Of a DNA stretch of 5,942 bases, positions 1 through 5,707 are shown one piece after another. A program made the translations under genes and the position numbers. This DNA comes from Pseudomonas sp. SST3 (GTDB taxonomy: Bacteria; Pseudomonadota; Gammaproteobacteria; Pseudomonadales; Pseudomonadaceae): positions 1 through 5,942 of the forward strand of contig NZ_QORI02000072.1 of NCBI RefSeq assembly GCF_003325755.1. Reading direction: 5' to 3'. Numbering within the stretch: position 1 is the stretch's first letter; each line of letters starts with the position of its first letter. The notes under the pieces were generated by a model. The model saw only the letters and a list, made by a program, of their open reading frames with translations, ran no database searches and was not told where the DNA came from.

Positions 1-294
1 GCACGGCCTGACGACTGGAGCGGCTTGGCAATACCTGCGGTTCCCGCGACACCGGCCACGGCGTCCGCCGATGACCTGGAGGCCTTGGGTTCGACCGACG
101 ATGGCGGCCCACGCCGCCAGCCCGAACTGTCCGAAGCCATCGCCTATGCCCCCGAGATGGATGCCCCGAGCAGCGACCTGTCGCTGCTCGATGACGACGA
201 CATGCCCCCGGTGCTTCCCGGCCAGATCGACCCCGCCCTGCAACGCACGGCGCGACTGGCTTCTCTCGACCCCAACGACGGAATCGACCTATGA
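1..294 (+). CDS. traG: Conjugal transfer coupling protein TraG (VirD4 family), C-terminal tail, 5' partial
   Basis: Reading frame 1 is open from the first base and stops with TGA at 292-294, giving the last 97 residues of a protein that begins upstream. It opens with ARPDDWSGL, which I recognise as the stretch close to the C-terminus of TraG proteins in Tn4371-like elements. A Pro/Ala-rich linker follows, then an acidic segment (SDLSLLDDDDMPP) and the end DPNDGIDL. TraG is the inner-membrane hexameric ATPase that couples the relaxase-bound DNA to the type IV secretion channel. The ATPase and membrane domains lie outside the window, so the call rests on the tail sequence and on its place directly before the trb genes. 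A TTG at 25 could open a short frame, but the frame is continuous upstream, so it is not taken as a start. The stop overlaps the next start as ATGA. Confidence 0.82.
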   Translation, partial: ARPDDWSGLAIPAVPATPATASADDLEALGSTDDGGPRRQPELSEAIAYAPEMDAPSSDLSLLDDDDMPPVLPGQIDPALQRTARLASLDPNDGIDL

Positions 295-779
295 GCCAAT
301 ACCGCCTCAATCTGTTCATCCAGCACGAGCACGCCAAACGTCTGGAAGAACTGGCCGCCAAGAAAGGCGTGTCCAAGTCGTCCATCGTCGCGGCGGCGCT
401 CGCATCGTGGCTATCGCCCGATGCCGGCGACCAGCGTGAGGCCGCCATCGCCAAACGACTGGATCGCCTGTCGCGGCAGGCCGAGCGCCTGGAGCGTGAC
501 CAGAACATCCAGATCGAGACGCTGGCGCTATTCGTCCGCTACTACCTGACCGTCAGCACGCCGGTGCCGGAGGCCCATCAGGATGCGGCTCGCGCGCAGG
601 GCAAGGCGCGCTTCGAGCAGTTCGTCGAACAGTTAGGCCGCCACCTGCTGCGTGGCCGCAGCCTGGTACGGGACGTGGTGGAAGAACTGCATCCCCAGGA
701 TCGTGAGTTCGAGATGCGCATGGATGACGCGGCCGCGATGGCCGCCGCCCATGAACGCACTGCGGAGCGTGCGTCATGA
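291..779 (+). CDS. CopG-like ribbon-helix-helix DNA-binding protein with long helical C-terminus
   Basis: This is a 162-residue protein. The N-terminus fits a ribbon-helix-helix fold: a short strand (YRLNLFI, about 4-10), a first helix (about 12-25), a turn KGVSKS and a second helix (SIVAAALASWL, 31-41). Such proteins bind DNA as dimers through the paired strands. Typical CopG repressors are much shorter. Here residues 47-72 are a charged, probably coiled-coil stretch (AKRLDRLSRQAERLERD), followed by a hydrophobic segment (IETLALFVRYYLTV, 75-88) and another charged helical region to the end. The gene sits between traG and trbB, joined to both by ATGA overlaps. Homologues in Tn4371-like elements are usually called CopG family transcriptional regulators. 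Its targets are unknown: it may regulate the transfer operon or serve as a DNA-binding accessory near the coupling protein. The start is set by the ATGA overlap; upstream GGA at 280-282 is only a weak ribosome binding site. Confidence 0.85.
   Translation: MSQYRLNLFIQHEHAKRLEELAAKKGVSKSSIVAAALASWLSPDAGDQREAAIAKRLDRLSRQAERLERDQNIQIETLALFVRYYLTVSTPVPEAHQDAARAQGKARFEQFVEQLGRHLLRGRSLVRDVVEELHPQDREFEMRMDDAAAMAAAHERTAERAS
764..767 (+). promoter_or_regulatory. Ribosome binding site for trbB
   Basis: GGAG lies 8 bases before the ATG at 776, inside the end of the ribbon-helix-helix gene. It supports this start over the internal Met at residue 25. Confidence 0.6.
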
Positions 780-1846
780 GTGCCGTTCCTCAAATCCCGC
801 CCGAACCGCGCTCATCCGCTGCAGCATCCCAGGATCGCCGCATCCAGATGCTGCGCACGGCGATGGGGCCGGTGATCGCCGCTGCGCTGGAAGACCCGGA
901 CGTGGTGGAAGTGATGCTCAACCCCGACCGGACATTGTGGGTGGATCGGCTGTCGTCTGGCCGTGCGCCGCTCGGCGTCGAACTGCCCGAAGCCGATGGC
1001 GAACGCATCATCCGCCTGGTCGCCGCCCATGTCGGTGCGGAGGTGCATCGCGGCCAACCGCTCTTGACCGCCGAACTGCCTGAAACCGGCGAACGCTTCG
1101 AGGGCATCCTGCCGCCCGCCGCACCCGGCCCGGCCTTTGCGCTGCGCAAGCGTGCCGTGAGCATCATCGGTCTGGATCGCTATGTGGCTGATGGCATCCT
1201 GACCACTGGGCAGGCCGAGTTTCTGCGTCATGCCGTGCGCGAGCGGCACAACATCCTGATCGCCGGAGGCACCAGCACCGGCAAGACCACGCTGGCCAAT
1301 GCCTTGCTGGCCGAGATCGCCGCCACCGGCGACCGCGTGCTGGTGCTCGAAGACACCATCGAACTGCAATGCGCGGCCCGCGACCATGTGCCGCTGCGCA
1401 CCCGCGCCGGCGTCGTGTCCATGACCGAGCTGGTGCGGGCCACGATGCGCCTGCGGCCCGACCGCGTGATCGTCGGCGAAGTGCGCGGCGGCGAAGCGCT
1501 GGATCTGGTGAAGGTCTGGGGCACCGGCCACCCCGGCGGCATCGCCACCATTCATGCCGGCTCCGCGTTGGGCGCGCTGCTGCGCCTGGAGCAACTGATC
1601 CTCGAAGTGGCGGTGAATCCGCCCCGCGCCCTGATCGCCGAGGCGGTCAATGTCGTGATCCACATCGCAGGCCGCGGCCGCAAGCGCCACGTCGAAACCA
1701 TTTCCCGCGTCGTCGGTTTCGACGGCGCGGGCTACCGCCTGGCGGATGCGCTGGAAGCGACGCTTCCCGAGCTGCCGCCGGTTCCTCTTACAGCCGCTGC
1801 CGCTACGCCTTCCTCGATCCCTGAACAACCTGGAGAACTGCCATGA
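776..1846 (+). CDS. trbB: P-type conjugative transfer ATPase TrbB (VirB11/GspE family)
   Basis: TrbB is the hexameric cytoplasmic ATPase at the base of the mating-pair-formation channel, where it drives pilus assembly and substrate transfer. The 356-residue protein has the complete motif set of the family: Walker A GGTSTGKT at 164-171, the Asp box LVLEDTIEL around 189-197, Walker B with catalytic Glu in RVIVGEVRGGEAL around 230-242, and the His box GHPGGIATIHAGS at 251-263. The N-terminal domain (about 20-125) carries the family pattern VMLNPDRTLWVDR. No signal peptide or membrane segment is seen, as expected. The C-terminus from about 331 is a Pro/Ala-rich tail outside the ATPase core. It starts within the ATGA shared with the preceding gene and ends in the ATGA shared with trbC. 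All key residues are present, so it is probably active. Confidence 0.96.
   Translation: MSAVPQIPPEPRSSAAASQDRRIQMLRTAMGPVIAAALEDPDVVEVMLNPDRTLWVDRLSSGRAPLGVELPEADGERIIRLVAAHVGAEVHRGQPLLTAELPETGERFEGILPPAAPGPAFALRKRAVSIIGLDRYVADGILTTGQAEFLRHAVRERHNILIAGGTSTGKTTLANALLAEIAATGDRVLVLEDTIELQCAARDHVPLRTRAGVVSMTELVRATMRLRPDRVIVGEVRGGEALDLVKVWGTGHPGGIATIHAGSALGALLRLEQLILEVAVNPPRALIAEAVNVVIHIAGRGRKRHVETISRVVGFDGAGYRLADALEATLPELPPVPLTAAAATPSSIPEQPGELP
1832..1835 (+). promoter_or_regulatory. Ribosome binding site for trbC
   Basis: GGAG (within TGGAGAA) stands 7 bases before the ATG at 1843. It favours the first Met of TrbC over Met19 at 1897. Confidence 0.6.
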
Positions 1847-2256
1847 CGCACGTTGATGCTTTCCGTCTTTCTGTAAACCCGCTTTCCCCGCTGCCCATGC
1901 TGGCGCGTTTGCATCGCCTGGCCCGACCCGCAGGACAAGGGTTGCTGCTCGCGGTGTTGATGCTGTTGCTGGCGGGCACGGCGCAGGCCGCCGGTTCCTC
2001 AATGCCGTGGGAAGGCCCGCTGCAATCCATTCTCGAATCCATCCAGGGGCCGGTAGCCCGCATCGTCGCGGTGATCATCATCATCGCCACCGGCCTGGCG
2101 TTGGCCTTCGGCGATACCAGTGGCGGCTTTCGCAAGCTGATCCAGATCGTCTTCGGCCTGTCCATCGCCTTCGCGGCTTCGAGCTTCTTCCTGTCGTTCT
2201 TCAGCTTCTCCGGCGGGCCGTCGTATGAGCACGGCCACCGATCTTCCGGGCTTTGA
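1843..2256 (+). CDS. trbC: Conjugal transfer pilin precursor TrbC (VirB2 family), C-terminus probably frameshifted
   Basis: TrbC is the major pilin subunit of the conjugative pilus and is inserted in the inner membrane before assembly. The 137-residue frame has a long basic N-region, a hydrophobic stretch (about 33-44) and the signal peptidase I site TAQAA, with likely cleavage near residues 49-50. The mature part contains SSMPWEGPLQSILESI, then two membrane helices (ARIVAVIIIIATGLALAF, about 72-89, and LIQIVFGLSIAFAASSFFLSFF, about 99-120) separated by a polar loop GDTSGGFRK, the VirB2 pattern. The last residues (PSYEHGHRSSGL) are read in a frame that overlaps trbD by 32 bases. One extra base near 2214-2220 would instead give the ending SGGAVV and a stop at 2226-2228, making an ATGA overlap with trbD. 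I recall that ending from homologues. The pilin core is intact; the tail is doubtful. Confidence 0.9.
   Translation: MTHVDAFRLSVNPLSPLPMLARLHRLARPAGQGLLLAVLMLLLAGTAQAAGSSMPWEGPLQSILESIQGPVARIVAVIIIIATGLALAFGDTSGGFRKLIQIVFGLSIAFAASSFFLSFFSFSGGPSYEHGHRSSGL
2210..2228 (+). other. Probable one-base deletion at the 3' end of trbC
   Basis: The trbC frame reads S-G-G-P-S-Y here and runs on to a TGA at 2254-2256. The neighbouring frame reads G-T-C, G-T-A, T-G-A at 2220-2228, ending exactly on the ATG of trbD. Adding one G to the run at 2215-2217 would join the two frames and give SGGAVV-stop. The G/C-rich run is a plausible slippage or sequencing-error site. Confidence 0.6.
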
Positions 2257-2494
2257 AGTGCCGCTGCATCGCTCGCTGACCGAGCCGATCCTGCTGGGCG
2301 GTGCGCCGCGCACCGTGGCGATTGCCAACGGCACGCTGGCCGCCGCCGTCGGGCTGGGCCTGCAACTGTGGATTCCCGGCGTGGTGCTCTGGATCATCGG
2401 CCATTCGCTGGCCGTATGGGGCGCGCGTGTCGATCCGCAGTTCATGCAGGTCTTCGCCCGGCACATCAAGCACAAGCCGCTGCTGGACGTGTGA
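2225..2494 (+). CDS. trbD: Conjugal transfer protein TrbD (VirB3 family)
   Basis: TrbD is a small inner-membrane protein that works with the VirB4-type ATPase TrbE in pilus assembly. The 89-residue protein has the N-terminal signature of the family, with PGFEVPLHRSLTEPILLGGAPR at about 8-29. Two hydrophobic stretches follow (about 31-48 and 50-66, the second rich in Trp/Ile), then a short basic cytoplasmic tail (ARHIKHKPLLDV). Length and layout are normal for VirB3/TrbD. The start lies inside the 3' end of the trbC frame as read (32 bases of overlap), but would form an ATGA junction with a corrected trbC. No strong ribosome binding site precedes it, which suits translation coupled to trbC. 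It is separated from trbE by 10 bases. Confidence 0.94.
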   Translation: MSTATDLPGFEVPLHRSLTEPILLGGAPRTVAIANGTLAAAVGLGLQLWIPGVVLWIIGHSLAVWGARVDPQFMQVFARHIKHKPLLDV

Positions 2495-2497
2495 GGA
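2493..2497 (+). promoter_or_regulatory. Ribosome binding site for trbE
   Basis: GAGGA overlaps the trbD stop and stands 7 bases before the ATG at 2505. It decides the trbE start: the open frame continues upstream to 2301, but that part is a shadow of trbD. The ATG at 2500 is out of frame. Confidence 0.7.
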
Positions 2498-2504
2498 CGA
2501 TGCC

Positions 2505-4955
2505 ATGCTGAACCTTGCCGAATACCGCCAACGGCCCGCGCTGCTGGCCGACTGGCTTCCCTGGGCCGGGCTGATCGCGCCGGGCGTTGTGCTGAACAAG
2601 GATGGCTCTTTCCAGCGCACGGCACGTTTTCGCGGGCCGGACTTGGACAGCGCCACGCAAGGCGAGTTGATCGCCACATCGGCGCGGCTCAACAACGCGT
2701 TGCGCCGCCTGGGTTCGGGCTGGGCCTTGTTCATTGAGGCCGAACGCCGGCCGGCGGCGGACTACCCACACTCCGACTTTCCCGAACCGCTGTCCTGGCT
2801 CGTGGACGAGGAACGCCGCGCCGCCTTCGAGGAATCAGGGCATCACTTCGAGAGCGGCTATCACCTGACGCTGGCTTACCTGCCGCCCGAGGAATCGCGC
2901 GCCCGCGCGGCCAAGCTGCTCTTCGAGAACGCGCCCGGCGATGGCGTGGACTGGGGCGGTCGCCTCGATGCCTTCGTGGCGGAAGCCGATCGTGTCTTCG
3001 ACTTGCTCGATGGCGTGATGCCGGAAATCGCCTGGCTCGATGACGCCGAGACGCTGACCTACCTGCACGCCGCGGTTTCGACGAGGCGTTATCGCGTGGG
3101 CGTGCCCGAAGTGCCGTTCCACATCGACGCGCTACTGGCCGACTGCGCCCTAGTCGGTGGCCTGGCGCCCACGCTGGGAGACCAGCACCTGCGCGTGGTG
3201 TCGGTGCGGGGCTTTCCAACTTCCACCTGGCCGGGCCTGCTGGACGACCTCAACCGCCTGGGCTTCGCCTACCGCTGGAGCACGCGCTTTCTCTGCCTGG
3301 ACAAAGCCGAAGCGGAAAAGGAACTCGGTCGCCTGCGCCGCCAGTGGTTCGCCAAGCGCAAGAACGTCATCGCGCTGCTGCGTGAAACCATATTCCAGCA
3401 GGAAAGCCCGCTGGTGGATACCGACGCCAGCAACAAGGCCGCCGATGCCGACGCCGCCCTGCAGGAACTGGGCAGCGATCAAGTGGCCTTCGGCTACCTC
3501 ACCGCCACAGTGACGGTGCTCGATGTCGATCCAGCCGCGGCCGACGAAAAGCTGCGCATGGTGGAGCGCGTCATCCAGGGCCGGGGCTTCGTGACCATCC
3601 CCGAAACGCTGAACGCCGTGGATGCGTGGCTGTCGTCCATTCCTGGCAACGCTTACGCCAATGTGCGCCAGCCCATCGTCTCGACGCTGAACTTGGCGCA
3701 CATGATGCCCTTGTCAGCGGTGTGGGCCGGGCCGGAGAAGAACGACCATCTGGACGGCCCGCCGCTGATCGTCACCCGCACCGATGGCGCGACGCCTTTT
3801 CGCTTGGTCACGCACATCGGCGACGTGGGCCACACACTGGTCGCCGGGCCGACCGGCATGGGCAAGTCGGTACTGCTTGCCATTCTGGCCATGCAGTTCC
3901 GGCGCTACTTCGGCTCGCGGATCTTCGCCTTCGACATGGGCCGCTCCATGCGTGCCACGATCCTCGGCCTCGGCGGCGAACACTACGACCTCGGTGCCGA
4001 TGGCGGCATCGCCTTTCAGCCGTTGGCCCGTATCGACAGCGAGGGCTACCGCACCTGGGCGGCTGAATGGGTGGAAGGCCGGCTACTGCACGAAGGCGTG
4101 ACCGTCGGCCCCGACGAGAAGGCAGCCATCTGGTCGGCGCTGGGTAGCCTCGCCGGTGCGCCGGTGGAACAGCGCACGCTGACCGGGCTTTCCGTGCTGC
4201 TGCAATCGAACGCGCTACGGCAAGCGCTGTCGCCCTATGTGCTTGGCGGCGCCCACGGCAAGCTGCTGGACGCCGACCGCGACCGGCTGGGCATGGCCGA
4301 CGTGCAGGGCTTCGAGATGGAAGAACTGATGCACAGCCCCGCCGCCGTGCAAGCGGTGCTGCGCTACCTGTTCGCCCGCTTCGATGAGCGTTTCGATGGT
4401 GCGCCCACGCTGCTGATTCTGGATGAAGCCTGGCTGTTCCTCGATGAGCCATCTTTCGCGGCCCGCATCCGGCAATGGCTCAAGACGCTCAGGAAAAAGA
4501 ACGTCAGCGTCATCTTCGCCACGCAGAGCCTGGCGGACATCAAGGACTCGACCATCGCGCCCGCGATCATCGAGAGCTGCGCCAGTCGGATTTTCTTGCC
4601 TAACCCGCAGGCGACCGAGCCGCAGATTCGCACGATCTATGAGGGTTTCGGGCTCAACAGCCGGCAGATCGAGATCGTCGCCACCGCGCAGCCCAAGCGC
4701 GACTACTACTACCAGTCGCGTCTCGGCAACCGCCTATTCGATCTCGACCTGGGGCCGTTGGCGCTCGCCTTCGCGGGCGCATCCACCCCTCAAGACCAAC
4801 GCGACATCGACCGCGTGCTGACGCAGGCCGGCGCCCCCGGCTTCACCGGCGCGTGGCTGCGCCATCGCGGCCTCGACTGGGCTGCCGACCTGCTGCCGTC
4901 CTCACCGGCGGCCGCTTCGTTTCTCAACTCCCAACCACTGGAGGTTTCACCATGA
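2505..4955 (+). CDS. trbE: Conjugal transfer ATPase TrbE (VirB4 family)
   Basis: TrbE is the large ATPase of the mating-pair-formation complex. It acts at the cytoplasmic face of the inner membrane with TrbB and TrbD to energise pilus biogenesis and DNA transfer. The 816-residue protein starts MLNLAEYRQRP, a typical family N-terminus. The N-terminal half (about 170-400) matches the CagE/TrbE/VirB4 domain in character. The C-terminal half is a RecA-like ATPase: Walker A GPTGMGKS at 448-455, the motif FDMGRS at 476-481, Walker B LLILDEAW at 636-643 with D640/E641, and ATQS at 672-675. The arginine-containing stretch KRDYYYQSRLGNRLFDLDLGPLAL near the C-terminus is also family-like. Length is normal and no frame disruption is seen over 2.4 kb. 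A longer frame from 2301 exists, but its first 68 codons overlap trbD and are not taken. The stop shares ATGA with trbJ. Confidence 0.96.
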   Translation: MLNLAEYRQRPALLADWLPWAGLIAPGVVLNKDGSFQRTARFRGPDLDSATQGELIATSARLNNALRRLGSGWALFIEAERRPAADYPHSDFPEPLSWLVDEERRAAFEESGHHFESGYHLTLAYLPPEESRARAAKLLFENAPGDGVDWGGRLDAFVAEADRVFDLLDGVMPEIAWLDDAETLTYLHAAVSTRRYRVGVPEVPFHIDALLADCALVGGLAPTLGDQHLRVVSVRGFPTSTWPGLLDDLNRLGFAYRWSTRFLCLDKAEAEKELGRLRRQWFAKRKNVIALLRETIFQQESPLVDTDASNKAADADAALQELGSDQVAFGYLTATVTVLDVDPAAADEKLRMVERVIQGRGFVTIPETLNAVDAWLSSIPGNAYANVRQPIVSTLNLAHMMPLSAVWAGPEKNDHLDGPPLIVTRTDGATPFRLVTHIGDVGHTLVAGPTGMGKSVLLAILAMQFRRYFGSRIFAFDMGRSMRATILGLGGEHYDLGADGGIAFQPLARIDSEGYRTWAAEWVEGRLLHEGVTVGPDEKAAIWSALGSLAGAPVEQRTLTGLSVLLQSNALRQALSPYVLGGAHGKLLDADRDRLGMADVQGFEMEELMHSPAAVQAVLRYLFARFDERFDGAPTLLILDEAWLFLDEPSFAARIRQWLKTLRKKNVSVIFATQSLADIKDSTIAPAIIESCASRIFLPNPQATEPQIRTIYEGFGLNSRQIEIVATAQPKRDYYYQSRLGNRLFDLDLGPLALAFAGASTPQDQRDIDRVLTQAGAPGFTGAWLRHRGLDWAADLLPSSPAAASFLNSQPLEVSP
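4940..4945 (+). promoter_or_regulatory. Strong ribosome binding site for trbJ
   Basis: GGAGGT lies 6 bases before the ATG at 4952, inside the last codons of trbE. It fixes the trbJ start at 4952, where a signal peptide begins, rather than the in-frame GTG at 4853. Confidence 0.75.
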
Positions 4956-5695
4956 AGACCAAGCCCCGTTTGCTGTCCGTCTCGCTCGCCGCCGTGCTGT
5001 CGGTATCGCTGCTGGCCGTGCAGCCCGCGTCCGCGCTGACGGTGTTCGACCCGTCGAACTTCGTGCAGAACACGCTGACAGCCATCCGCACGCTGGAGCA
5101 GATCAACAACCAGATCAACCAGCTCCAGAACGAAGCGCAGATGCTGATGAACCAGGCACGCAATCTGGCGAAGCTGGACTTCAACATCGTCAACCGGCTG
5201 CGCTCGACGCTCGCCACCACTGAGCGCCTGATCGCCGAGGCACGCGGCCTGGCCTACGACGTGCAGAGCATGGACGCCACGTTCGCCCGCCTGTACCCGG
5301 AGCAATATGCCGCCACCATCAGCGGCGACCGCATGGCGCAGGACGCCCGCGAACGCTGGCAGAACACCTTGAACGGTCTGCACACCGCGATGCGGATGCA
5401 GGCGCAGGTGTCGCAAAACCTTGCTCAAGACGAAAGTGCGCTGGCCGACCTCGTGAGCCAGAGCCAGTCGGCCACCGGCGCTCTGCAAGCCATGCAGGCG
5501 ACGAATCAGCTTCTCGCCTTGCAGGCCAAGCAGTCGATCCAGGCGCAGCAGCTCCAGATCACGCAAGACCGGGCCGCTTCGCTGGAACTGGCGCGGCAGG
5601 CGGCGGCGACCGAACGCGCCCGCGAAGTGCGGCGGCGCTTCCTCGGCACCGGCACGCCGTACACGCCGCAGTCCGTCAACTTCTACAACAACTGA
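4952..5695 (+). CDS. trbJ: P-type conjugative transfer protein TrbJ (VirB5-type)
   Basis: TrbJ is an exported component of the P-type mating-pair-formation system, regarded as the counterpart of VirB5, a minor pilus-associated subunit. The 247-residue protein has a clear signal peptide: basic MKTKPR, a hydrophobic core (about 7-23) and a likely cleavage after PASA at residue 28. The mature part begins LTVFDPSNFVQN, a stretch typical of TrbJ. It is followed by a long Gln/Asn-rich helix (LEQINNQINQLQNEAQMLMNQ, about 48-68), a Tyr-containing middle region (FARLYPEQYAATISGDR, about 111-127) and a second long Gln/Ala-rich helical region (about 130-228). The short tail ends TPQSVNFYNN. Helical, coiled-coil-like character throughout fits VirB5-type proteins. 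A longer in-frame opening from 4853 would bury the signal peptide and is rejected. trbK follows after 12 bases. Confidence 0.95.
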   Translation: MKTKPRLLSVSLAAVLSVSLLAVQPASALTVFDPSNFVQNTLTAIRTLEQINNQINQLQNEAQMLMNQARNLAKLDFNIVNRLRSTLATTERLIAEARGLAYDVQSMDATFARLYPEQYAATISGDRMAQDARERWQNTLNGLHTAMRMQAQVSQNLAQDESALADLVSQSQSATGALQAMQATNQLLALQAKQSIQAQQLQITQDRAASLELARQAAATERAREVRRRFLGTGTPYTPQSVNFYNN

Positions 5696-5696
5696 C

Positions 5697-5702
5697 GGGA
5701 GG
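5697..5702 (+). promoter_or_regulatory. Strong ribosome binding site for trbK
   Basis: GGGAGG stands 5 bases before the ATG at 5708. The frame from this ATG does not encode the lipoprotein; see the trbK entry. Confidence 0.65.
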
Positions 5703-5707
5703 CGGCC

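Noticed and set aside
812..2002. 396-codon open frame on the minus strand opposite trbB and trbC
   Set aside because: The sense strand encodes TrbB with all VirB11 motifs. The antisense product is a Gly/Ala/Gln/Arg-rich shadow with no recognisable domain.
2007..2228. Separate 73-codon + strand frame ending at the trbD start
   Set aside because: Most of it is an Arg/His-rich shadow of trbC. Only its last codons (A-V-V-stop) matter, as the likely original end of trbC.
2210..2228. Programmed ribosomal frameshift at the end of trbC
   Set aside because: No convincing slippery heptamer or downstream structure is evident, and a simple one-base indel explains the data better.
2301..2504. 68-codon N-terminal extension of the trbE frame
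   Set aside because: It overlaps trbD in another frame, has the Trp/Arg/Cys/Ser-rich composition of a shadow, and a good ribosome binding site precedes the ATG at 2505.
4853..4951. Upstream in-frame start of trbJ
   Set aside because: It would place 33 residues before an evident signal peptide and ignore the GGAGGT site right before 4952.
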